NCBI GenBank assembly: GCA_946414345.1
Contig: CAMKOB010000001.1
Span: forward strand, 20,619 to 84,618
Direction of reading: 5' to 3'
DNA: 64,000 bases
DNA from: an uncultured Candidatus Saccharibacteria bacterium
GTDB lineage: Bacteria > Patescibacteriota > Saccharimonadia > Saccharimonadales > Saccharimonadaceae
Made by a program: the position numbers and the translations under genes. Every line of letters begins with the position of its first letter. Within the stretch, counting starts at the first letter, position 1. Below, piece by piece: positions 30,201 to 38,363 of this stretch. The notes beneath the pieces are model-generated. The model worked only from the letters and a program-made list of their open reading frames with translations, was not told where the DNA came from and did no database searches.

Positions 30201-30461
30201 AAAACCAATTCGGTGGTTGCGATACGCATCCCAATCTTTGTCGCGGAATTTCAATGTCGAAACTTCATTTATCTTAATATTGCCAGAAGTATAATGGTCA
30301 AGGCCGCCAATAATATTAAGCAGTGTAGTTTTTCCAGAACCGGAAGGCCCCAAAATCGCCACAAATTCGTTGCTACGAAAATTAATCGACAAATGGTCGA
30401 GCGCGGCATGTTTTAGCCCACCGGTCTCATAGACCTTAGTAACGCCTCTTAACTCCAACAT
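27288..30461 (-). CDS. ABC transporter, ATPase fused to FtsX/MacB-type permease
   Basis: [50 protein letters not shown]; C-terminal FtsX [20 protein letters not shown]. ATG at 30461 preferred over TTG 30467. Confidence 0.92.
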   Translation of the reverse strand: [1057 protein letters not shown]

Positions 30462-30503
30462 ATACAACCATTATATCACACAAACGCATGTTATAATTAC
30501 GCT
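30462..30503. promoter_or_regulatory. 42-bp bidirectional promoter region between two apparently leaderless genes
   Basis: Minus TGATATAAT (-10 at 30475-30470) and plus TGTTATAAT (-10 at 30492-30497), back-to-back. Confidence 0.75.
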
Positions 30504-31250
30504 ATGGATGAAAAAATCTTTGACCGTACTGAAAAGAAATACGTTATTTCCAGGGCAGAATATAATTATCTAGTAAAAATAATAAAAACCCACATGGAAA
30601 AAGATGAATATTTTAAATCCAGCATTTATAATATTTATTTTGATAATGACGATTATGACCTGATTGTCCAATCCATCGACCACCCGCTTTTTAAACAAAA
30701 ACTTCGTGCCCGGTCATATAAAGGCTACGATAAAGTTTTTTTCGAAATTAAAACTAAACTCAATCACAGATATTTGGATGATAGCGACGAGAATAAAGGG
30801 TATAAACGCCGCGTGCTAGTAACGAAGAAAGATTATAGGGACTACGTTAACAATAAGGCTGATTTCATAACTATTGCCACACGCAAAACAGAACAAAAAA
30901 CTGATTATCAAATTGCCAAGGAGATCGACTATATGATTAAGTATTTTGATTTAAAGCCTAAGATTCTGGTAATGTATGACCGAGAATCATATAAAGGTGA
31001 AGATAACCTTCGTGTTACCTTTGATACGCGTCTTAAATACCGCACCACAAACTTAAAATTCTCAAAAAATCCAGCCGACAAACCTTACTTTGATGACAAA
31101 AAATGTATTATAATGGAAATTAAGGCGAAAGGATATATACCACTCTGGTTGGTACACGCCTTGTCGGAAAAACAAATTTATTCACAAAGATTCAGTAAAA
31201 TTGGTAATATCTATAAAAAGATAAGAAAGGAACAAAATGTTATTCAATAG
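30504..31250 (+). CDS. VTC domain protein (polyphosphate polymerase-like)
   Basis: RTEKKYVISRAEYNYLVKII...IYNIYFDNDDYDLI...KQKLRARSY...FFEIKTK...IMEIKAKGYIPLWLVHAL. Confidence 0.85.
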   Translation: MDEKIFDRTEKKYVISRAEYNYLVKIIKTHMEKDEYFKSSIYNIYFDNDDYDLIVQSIDHPLFKQKLRARSYKGYDKVFFEIKTKLNHRYLDDSDENKGYKRRVLVTKKDYRDYVNNKADFITIATRKTEQKTDYQIAKEIDYMIKYFDLKPKILVMYDRESYKGEDNLRVTFDTRLKYRTTNLKFSKNPADKPYFDDKKCIIMEIKAKGYIPLWLVHALSEKQIYSQRFSKIGNIYKKIRKEQNVIQ

Positions 31251-31911
31251 TATATTTGATAACACTACTGCGGGATTAGAGATTACTACTGCCCTTATTT
31301 GTGCTGGCGTTGCATTGGTGCTCGGTATTGCTCTAGCAATTACACATGCCAAAACTACGCAGACTACTAAAGGAATGATGATAACACTCGCTCTCCTTCC
31401 ATTACTAGTGATGGCGGTAATGATTATGATAAATGGCAACCTGGGTACTTCCATTGCGATCCTTGGCGCCTTCTCCTTGATTAGGTTTCGTTCAATTGCT
31501 GGCCGCGCCAAAGATTTATTGTCGATTTTTGCCTCAATGATGATTGGGCTAGCTCTTGGTATGGGCCACGTTCTATTCGCGACCGTTGTCATGATTATAT
31601 ATATTATTGCAATTGTGCTATTTTCATATACGCATCTTCTCGAACCAGACGCTCGCGAACGAGTTCTTAAAATTGTTATCCCCGAAGATTTAGACTACGA
31701 AGATGTTTTTGACGAAATTTTTAAGAAATACACATCGCGCTATCGTCTTGTAAAAATGAAAACTATGAATATGGGTAGCTTGTATAAACTTACTTACGAA
31801 GTTCGGCTCCGCCATAATACTAAAGAAAAAGATTTTCTTGATGCCATCCGTGTCAAAAACATGAATCTAAAGGTCCTGTTGTCCGAACCATGCTGCGAGG
31901 AAGAAATCTAG
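31237..31911 (+). CDS. DUF4956-type membrane protein
   Basis: GNLGTSIAILGAFSLIRFRSIAGRAKDLLSIFASMMIGLALGMGHVLFA; overlaps the VTC gene. Confidence 0.85.
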   Translation: MLFNSIFDNTTAGLEITTALICAGVALVLGIALAITHAKTTQTTKGMMITLALLPLLVMAVMIMINGNLGTSIAILGAFSLIRFRSIAGRAKDLLSIFASMMIGLALGMGHVLFATVVMIIYIIAIVLFSYTHLLEPDARERVLKIVIPEDLDYEDVFDEIFKKYTSRYRLVKMKTMNMGSLYKLTYEVRLRHNTKEKDFLDAIRVKNMNLKVLLSEPCCEEEI

Positions 31912-31979
31912 CAAATATCAGAAAGTGTATTATTATATTTAACATTTATGCTATAATATAAGCATAAAGGAGGTATACA

Positions 31980-32930
31980 ATGCAACTTGTTGCAATATTA
32001 CTTATTACGGTGTCGATCCTGACATTACTATCGGGTCTTGCTGTTCTACTTGGTTCAAAAAAAGGTGATCGTTTACGTTCAGCTTGGTTTTTTGCTGCGA
32101 CCGCTTTTGCCACAATTTGGATGGTGACCATTGCTCTTTTCTTAATTGCAAAGCCAGATTGGGAACCTAACATGGCTGGGCTAGTTGATGCCACATTCCT
32201 TAGCTCGATCTTTATTGATATTGCATTGCTAGGCTACATCAGCTGGCGCAAAAAAACTGGTCGCATCACAACATTGACATTCATGATCCTGGGCATTATT
32301 TATGCCATCGCATTTATTTGCCGACCAGATTTGTTATATACTGATATTGTATTGGCAAATACGGGCAATTCACTTGTCTTAAATATTGGGCCATTCTTCT
32401 TCGCGTATGTTGCATTCTTCTGCGCATTGGTCCCCGCAGTTATTTTAACGCTTTTGCAGCAGATATTTAAATCATCGTCGGATCGCATAAAAAGTGGTGA
32501 CGTCGTACTACTTATTGGTTTTGCGATTTCGGGGACAATGTCATTAGTATTTAATCTGATTCTGCCGTTTTGGACCTGGCATCTTGTTTGGATTGGTCCG
32601 CTTGCAATTTCAACAACCATCATAGCATTTTATATTACGATTCTCCGTTTTCGTGCCCTTGCTCTTGAATCTCACTGGCTCAAACTGCTATCATACATTG
32701 TAATCTTGGCGTCAATTGCTGTATTGTATATGGTAGTCTTTTATATAATATTTACCGCAATGTTCCGTGGCGCACAACCATCAACAGAAGTAATTGTACT
32801 AAACTTCGTCATGGTGCTCTTCTTCTTACTACTAATGCCGGCCATGAATGAGTTATTAACATTTGTCCGTTCATTAATATCCACCCAAGGCAAAACTGAA
32901 AAAACAAATAATACTAAAAAGGAAGCTTAA
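31980..32930 (+). CDS. Multipass (7TM-like) membrane protein
   Basis: About seven to eight hydrophobic segments; SD AAAGGAGG; TGCTATAAT promoter. Confidence 0.65.
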   Translation: MQLVAILLITVSILTLLSGLAVLLGSKKGDRLRSAWFFAATAFATIWMVTIALFLIAKPDWEPNMAGLVDATFLSSIFIDIALLGYISWRKKTGRITTLTFMILGIIYAIAFICRPDLLYTDIVLANTGNSLVLNIGPFFFAYVAFFCALVPAVILTLLQQIFKSSSDRIKSGDVVLLIGFAISGTMSLVFNLILPFWTWHLVWIGPLAISTTIIAFYITILRFRALALESHWLKLLSYIVILASIAVLYMVVFYIIFTAMFRGAQPSTEVIVLNFVMVLFFLLLMPAMNELLTFVRSLISTQGKTEKTNNTKKEA

Positions 32931-32931
32931 A

Positions 32932-33888
32932 ATGCCAGACCAACCATCAAAGAATCGAAAGATGACAGTGCTTTTGTCTGTTAATGCAGCAGTCATTTTG
33001 GTGGTGGGCGTTATGATTACGAGTGCTATCTGGCTAAACGGCGGTGTTGACTTTCGTGTGGTTGGAGAACGTTCGGATATTGTCGAAGACAATGTTGGTG
33101 AATTGGATTTATTGGAATCTGTCACAGATTCGGACGTGAAGCCTATTGAATATGTCACTGGTAACGATGACTACATTTCTACATCCAGCCATGAATTTGA
33201 TAGTTCGGAGGTGCCCGCCGGTGAACTATGGAACGAGGGTGCCATCACTGTATATGCTACGCCGGACATTGATATTTGCGTTGGCGGCGGTCTAACCGAT
33301 TTAGGCGAGATGTATTGGCAAACATCCAATCCGAACGTTATTGAAGGATTTTATGATTCATCGCGCTCCTGGCTAGGTTACGATAACGAAACTTGTCGTT
33401 ACCCAGTCATTAAAAGTGCGGGCACTACTGTTATTACGGCTGGCACTTACGACGGAAAACGCAAAGACAGTATCTACGTAACCGTCGTGATGCCACCAGC
33501 CGAGCAATGGGAACATGAAGTGCTAACACTCGTCAATAAAATCCGCATTAAAAACAACCTCGGCACTCTCTCATGGGGCACAACCTGTGAGGAAGCGGCG
33601 CTTACTCGTGCCTACGAAACTATTTCGCTCTATAGCCACACTCGCCCGGATGGTACCAGCTGGTCTACAGCATGTCCTACACCGGATTCCGGAGGAAGTA
33701 GCGGTGAAAACCTCGCCATGGGCAATGCTGCAGTCTCGCCAGCCAGCGTAGTAGCGCTTTGGATGAGCTCCGATTCACACCGTGCTAATATTTTAAATCC
33801 AATCTATACTAAACTCGCTGTCGGCTTTGTCTTTGATCCAGATGAGACCTATCGTACCCATTGGTCACAGTTATTTAGTACTTATTAA
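32932..33888 (+). CDS. CAP/SCP-domain secreted or membrane-anchored protein
   Basis: EVLTLVNKIRIKNNLGTLSWGTTCEEAALTRAYE...SHTRPDGTSW...GENLAMG...WMSSDSHRANIL. Confidence 0.88.
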   Translation: MPDQPSKNRKMTVLLSVNAAVILVVGVMITSAIWLNGGVDFRVVGERSDIVEDNVGELDLLESVTDSDVKPIEYVTGNDDYISTSSHEFDSSEVPAGELWNEGAITVYATPDIDICVGGGLTDLGEMYWQTSNPNVIEGFYDSSRSWLGYDNETCRYPVIKSAGTTVITAGTYDGKRKDSIYVTVVMPPAEQWEHEVLTLVNKIRIKNNLGTLSWGTTCEEAALTRAYETISLYSHTRPDGTSWSTACPTPDSGGSSGENLAMGNAAVSPASVVALWMSSDSHRANILNPIYTKLAVGFVFDPDETYRTHWSQLFSTY

Positions 33889-35369
33889 TTTTCAGGTCTT
33901 TCGCTAGCTAGGCGTTCTAAATACCAAGCTTTTGTTTCTTCGTCCATTAATCTTGTTTGAAAAGTATCGTCGTAAACTGTCGGCACAATCTCGGTCTGTA
34001 GCAGTTTTCCGTTATAAAAATGATGTATCAACATTAAACTGCGCGTTGTTCCAGGCCACCTATATTGATCAAAGAATAGATTACCCAAACCATAATAAAT
34101 AGCGCCATCACCATATAATTCAAAAGTTTGCGGTTGATGTGCACTTGTGCCAACTACAACGTTAGCACCGAGGTCAATCAAATGACGGAAGAAACCAGTT
34201 TCGTCACCTGGCGTCGCCCAGGCATAATCGCAAGTATTATCTTCGTAATCAGCAACATAGGCGCTACACTCGTAGTATTGAACATCGACAATCACAAAAT
34301 CCCCACGTGTTCTTGCTTCGCCAATTTGAGCTACAGCTGCATCTTCATAATATTGGTTGGCTCCAGGATAATCACCAGTGGTAGCGCCGCCGGTAGATTG
34401 ATTATAGGCAAACATTGTAATATTGGTTCCTTTTTTGTTAAGTTTAAGAGGAATAGCGGCTGAACTTGCGTCCTTACCGCCCCCAACAGTCATAATACTA
34501 TTAGCATTATAAATATCAATAGAATTATTTGCGGCATTAACACCGCAATCTAGGTTATGATTCCCTGTGAGTTCCACGATATCTAACCCTATAGCGTTTA
34601 GGGTATCGATAAACCGCAGATCCGAGCAAATCGGTGTGCCTGTCGCCCCGGAGGTGGGTGCCCAATCCGAAAATGATGCTTCATTCGATGTGTGAGTGAA
34701 ATCATATTTAGATAAATAACGCGCCAATCCTTCCGCAAAATATTCGCCGGAGTTAACCTCATTCATTTTTGCATTCATTAGCCTCGAAAAAGCTGTTACG
34801 CCGGTTTGTGCAAACGTCATTACGGAAGTAGCACTTGGAAAAACATTATCAGATAGTTCAGCGATCAAAGGTTTAATTTCGTCATCGAACATGACGGAAT
34901 CAAATTTCATTATTCTAAATATCGCGCCACTATTAAAAGTATCAAGAAAGTATTCACCGTTAATTTTAAGGAGTTTTTCTTCAAAAGATAAGTCATTCAC
35001 ATCAATAAGTGAATAACCACAATCAGGGCAATTAGTAAATAGTTCGTCCACACGCTCGACGCTGATATTTGATTTGCTACTATAAAAATCTGTAACAGGG
35101 ACAGAAATACTATATAGAACCTCATTAGATTCAAGACTAGGCAGAGATAATTCGTTACGTGCAGAAATTGTTACGTCTTTTTTCAGAGTCAAGTTCTCAT
35201 CGGAAAATATTTTATCAAGCAGAGTAATTTCCTCTTCCAATAGTGTTTCGTCATAGAAAACCTCACCAGGTTCGGCGAATATTCCAACTTTCAAAATGAA
35301 TTGGGCGCCAAAAAAAACACCAAAACCAACGACGGTGCCACACAATAGTCCAATAAAAACTTTTTTCAT
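33885..35369 (-). CDS. CapA family (PGA_cap metallophosphoesterase-like) surface protein
   Basis: LTGNHNLDCG, VVGTSAHQPQTFELYGDGAIYYGLGNLFFDQ. Confidence 0.88.
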   Translation of the reverse strand: MKKVFIGLLCGTVVGFGVFFGAQFILKVGIFAEPGEVFYDETLLEEEITLLDKIFSDENLTLKKDVTISARNELSLPSLESNEVLYSISVPVTDFYSSKSNISVERVDELFTNCPDCGYSLIDVNDLSFEEKLLKINGEYFLDTFNSGAIFRIMKFDSVMFDDEIKPLIAELSDNVFPSATSVMTFAQTGVTAFSRLMNAKMNEVNSGEYFAEGLARYLSKYDFTHTSNEASFSDWAPTSGATGTPICSDLRFIDTLNAIGLDIVELTGNHNLDCGVNAANNSIDIYNANSIMTVGGGKDASSAAIPLKLNKKGTNITMFAYNQSTGGATTGDYPGANQYYEDAAVAQIGEARTRGDFVIVDVQYYECSAYVADYEDNTCDYAWATPGDETGFFRHLIDLGANVVVGTSAHQPQTFELYGDGAIYYGLGNLFFDQYRWPGTTRSLMLIHHFYNGKLLQTEIVPTVYDDTFQTRLMDEETKAWYLERLASERPEN

Positions 35370-35416
35370 TTTTAAGCTCCTGTCTCTTTATTTATAATAA
35401 CACGAGCTTCCGCTAT

Positions 35417-35962
35417 TTACAATCCAGGGGAAAACATTTTTAGTTTTTTCTCATGATTTTTATAAAACTTGTCGTGTGACGATACCTCCGCCCAGAAGGC
35501 AGCAGAATGGTCCATATGGTTTAAGTGGGCCAATTCATGTATAATTACATAGTCACGCAAGACTTCTGGTACCTTCATTAGTCCAATATTTAACGATATA
35601 GTACGGCGTGATGAACAAGAGCCCCAACGTGTATTCGCATGGGTTAATCGGCATTTATCATATCTATATCCGTATAATTTAGCATAGTATTCTAATCGAT
35701 AAGGCAAGTATTCGCGTGCCTTTTTCATTAAGACTTTCTTCTGATAATCCCTAGTTCTTTGCTCGTTGGGGTCTTTTATCGGCAATTTTTCACGAATTGC
35801 AGTACGGTTTGAATTAAGATACTTTTTAATTAAAAAATTTGGCGTCCTGGAAGGGACGCTCATTGACAATCGGCCCGAGGTTGAGACACTAAATCTAACA
35901 CCACGTGCCAAACTATTGTGTCGCACGACCACCTCACCGAATTCGGGGTCATTAATAATCAT
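35417..35962 (-). CDS. YgjP-like metallopeptidase (DUF45/M48)
   Basis: RWGSCSSRRTISLNIGLMKVPEVLRDYVIIHELAHLNHMDHSAAFWAEV. Confidence 0.92.
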   Translation of the reverse strand: MIINDPEFGEVVVRHNSLARGVRFSVSTSGRLSMSVPSRTPNFLIKKYLNSNRTAIREKLPIKDPNEQRTRDYQKKVLMKKAREYLPYRLEYYAKLYGYRYDKCRLTHANTRWGSCSSRRTISLNIGLMKVPEVLRDYVIIHELAHLNHMDHSAAFWAEVSSHDKFYKNHEKKLKMFSPGL

Positions 35963-36462
35963 TTTTTCTTTTTATCATTGATTGCAAGACCAGCAAGTAC
36001 GTGTTTGACTTGAGTATCAAATGTATGTTTACCGGATAAAATAATTGGATTTTCATAATCGGCCGGCGCTTCCATTGCTTCAATGGATGATTCATAGACT
36101 TCTTTTGCCTTTGCAACGGAACGATATTTATTCTTCATGCGCGTGCGGATCGTTGAAATGTCAGTCTGAATCCAAATTAACGACGGGTCATATCCAGCAC
36201 TCCGGAGCGCATTTCTTATTTCCGTTCGGTCTTTTTCGGTATTGAGAAAACCCTCCACCATAATTGTTTTGTTAGTTCTCGATAATAATTCTATAAATAA
36301 AAAGATGTACTTATTAGATAGATGGTATTTATCGTGCAATTCTTCAAAATCATAACACGCCAAATCAAATCTATCTGCAAATTTTTTTGCAAATGTAGTT
36401 TTGCCACTACAAGGCGCACCGAATACAAGTAACGCACGTGGTTTAGATTTCTTACCTTCCAT
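35959..36462 (-). CDS. P-loop kinase / AAA ATPase
   Basis: LLVFGAPCSGKTTFAKKFADRF Walker A; ends in TGA. Confidence 0.8.
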   Translation of the reverse strand: MEGKKSKPRALLVFGAPCSGKTTFAKKFADRFDLACYDFEELHDKYHLSNKYIFLFIELLSRTNKTIMVEGFLNTEKDRTEIRNALRSAGYDPSLIWIQTDISTIRTRMKNKYRSVAKAKEVYESSIEAMEAPADYENPIILSGKHTFDTQVKHVLAGLAINDKKKK

Positions 36463-36505
36463 AATAACCCCATTATATCATATAAAAAGATAAAAATATA
36501 AAAAA

Positions 36506-37516
36506 TTAATTATTAACACCGTGGTGTGCAGTAAATGAATTTGCATCTAATTTAGCAAATGTATAACCATTATTTAACCCAAAGACGATAATACGCTCTA
36601 CAGCTGCAACTGAAAAGTCTTTTACATCATGTTGTAAAACCACAGAAGAACCACCGTCTTTTAGCGCGTAAACTACGTTTTCAAAAACAGCATCGGCACT
36701 GAATACGTTTCCTGCATCACCAGAAGAAATATTCCAATCAAAATAAGTAAAACCCCTTGCTCCGACTTCGTTAACTAAAGTAGACATAATGTGAGAACCT
36801 CCATCATAATTCATGCTTACCATGTTTGAACTGCCTCCTGGGAACCGCATTAAATAAACGGTTTCACCAGTAATACTTTTGACGCGGTTTTGTACAGAAT
36901 ATAAATCATCGAAGTAGTTTGCGACACTACTATAGACATAACTATAATCATGGGAGCAGGTATGAAGTGCGACCGTATGGCCCTCATTGTATTCTCTTAA
37001 AATCATACTATCATCTCCGCCACAAGTGACAAAGAAAGTTGCCTTTACGCCGTATTTCGCTAACACATCCAAGAGCTCCGCTGTGTATGCAGATGGTCCA
37101 TCATCAAAAGTAAGATAAACGGTGCCACGCGGGTTGATCACGCGAACTAATCGGGATATCTCGCCGGTTTTACCAGAATCCGTAGCGCCTTTATAGACCA
37201 AGGTGTAGTTCCCAACTGTATTGGTGTCTACGGAGCCATCAACACTAATATTAATATGTTCACATCCATCGTCGGCCTCTACACCAGCATCAGTATAATT
37301 CTGTCCAACGAATACAAAAGTATCAGCACCTCCGATTAAAGAAATTTCGAGTGGCTCATCCTTGATACTCTGGCAAAAACTGATTGGCTCCTCGCCGATA
37401 TTGTACCTATTAGTATCACCGGCTAAAGCCAAACCGAGTGTGAAGAGAGACAAAACAACCAATACTCCCACCAATGCATATCTCAGATAGTTTCTTCTCC
37501 GCTTCGGAAGCTTCAT
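36506..37516 (-). CDS. Polysaccharide deacetylase (NodB) with N-terminal Ig-like DUF5011-type domain
   Basis: VYLTFDDGPSAYTAELLDVLAKYGVKATFFVTCG, HTCSHDYSY, MRFPGGSSN; DTFVFVGQNYTDAGVEADDGC. Confidence 0.92.
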   Translation of the reverse strand: MKLPKRRRNYLRYALVGVLVVLSLFTLGLALAGDTNRYNIGEEPISFCQSIKDEPLEISLIGGADTFVFVGQNYTDAGVEADDGCEHINISVDGSVDTNTVGNYTLVYKGATDSGKTGEISRLVRVINPRGTVYLTFDDGPSAYTAELLDVLAKYGVKATFFVTCGGDDSMILREYNEGHTVALHTCSHDYSYVYSSVANYFDDLYSVQNRVKSITGETVYLMRFPGGSSNMVSMNYDGGSHIMSTLVNEVGARGFTYFDWNISSGDAGNVFSADAVFENVVYALKDGGSSVVLQHDVKDFSVAAVERIIVFGLNNGYTFAKLDANSFTAHHGVNN

Positions 37517-37530
37517 AACTAAATTATATC

Positions 37531-37567
37531 ACAAAAAATGGCAGGGGTGGCAAGACTTGAACTCGCG
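37531..37567 (-). repeat. Partial duplicate of tRNA-Trp 3' end
   Basis: 37-nt exact copy of 37620-37656 (acaaaaaatggcaggggtggcaagacttgaactcgcg). Confidence 0.95.
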
Positions 37568-37627
37568 TTTACCCCTTGGGACGTTACGCGAGTTCCCAGC
37601 TAGCTAAAATCTACTGTACACAAAAAA

Positions 37628-37703
37628 TGGCAGGGGTGGCAAGACTTGAACTCGCGACACCTGGTTTTGGAGACCAGTGCTCTACCAACTGAGCTACACC
37701 CCT
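37628..37703 (-). tRNA. tRNA-Trp (anticodon CCA), CCA encoded
   Basis: Minus strand aggggtgtagctcagttggtagagcactggtctccaaaaccaggtgtcgcgagttcaagtcttgccacccctgcca; loop CTCCAAA. Confidence 0.93.
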
Positions 37704-37759
37704 ATATCGAGCGCTACCTAAATAAGTTACAACTCAATTCTAGCATACCAAAACAAAAA

Positions 37760-37785
37760 AATAAATCCCCTTTTGGGGATTTATT
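37760..37785 (-). terminator. Terminator after rpmG
   Basis: AATAAATCCCC tttt GGGGATTTATT with minus-strand T-run. Confidence 0.85.
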
Positions 37786-38005
37786 AACGTTTTTTCTCCT
37801 TGACTTCGTTGCGACCAAGGTTCTTCTTGGTTTCTACAAACAAGACGTGTTTACGAAGCACAGGATCATACTTCTTGAGGCTCAATTTATCAGGAGTATT
37901 CATCGTGTTTTTCTTAGTATAGTACGCACGCACCCCAGACTCTTCAGAGACGAGACCAACAAGTTTTCGCTTAGTATTATTCTTCTTTGCCATAACTACG
38001 CTCAA
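37784..38005 (-). CDS. rpmG: 50S ribosomal protein L33, cysteine-free form
   Basis: [33 protein letters not shown]. Confidence 0.93.
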   Translation of the reverse strand: MSVVMAKKNNTKRKLVGLVSEESGVRAYYTKKNTMNTPDKLSLKKYDPVLRKHVLFVETKKNLGRNEVKEKKR

Positions 38006-38022
38006 TTATATCACATAGATAC

Positions 38023-38064
38023 AAAAATAGCAAGACTAATCAAAAGACCGCTTGCTATTTTTGT
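38023..38064 (-). terminator. Terminator of small ORF 38105-38266
   Basis: 13-bp perfect inverted repeat CAAAAATAGCAAG...CTTGCTATTTTTG. Confidence 0.8.
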
Positions 38065-38104
38065 TGGGGTGCTGTGGCTGAGACGGAAGAAGGTTTGACT
38101 GAAA

Positions 38105-38266
38105 TCAGCCCGTGTAGGAACGCACACGACCGATATCGCCACTGACGCGATGACCTTTCTGCGTAATCTCGTCGATCTTGGCAGCCGCCGCGTAGTAACC
38201 TTCGCGCGTGGGGGAGAACCGATACGAAATCCCCATCGTCTCATCGCGAATGATAATATCGCCCAC
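38105..38266 (-). CDS. 53-aa small protein (GTG start), absent from the supplied ORF track
   Basis: MGDIIIRDETMGISYRFSPTREGYYAAAAKIDEITQKGHRVSGDIGRVRSYTG*; SD AGGTGGTGAG; TATAAT upstream; terminator downstream. Confidence 0.65.
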   Translation of the reverse strand: MGDIIIRDETMGISYRFSPTREGYYAAAAKIDEITQKGHRVSGDIGRVRSYTG

Positions 38267-38363
38267 ATTTCTCACCACCTTTCAAATAAATTGTATGAAT
38301 GTACTCTTCCTTGGAAATTAACAAAAACAAAACATTCCAGGAAGTAATGCAAGCATTATAGCT

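Noticed and set aside
38011-38268. 85-aa minus ORF in the supplied track
   Set aside because: The alternative frame 38105-38266 has the better-placed SD, and its stop lies upstream of the terminator; this frame is Arg/Ser-rich shadow-like
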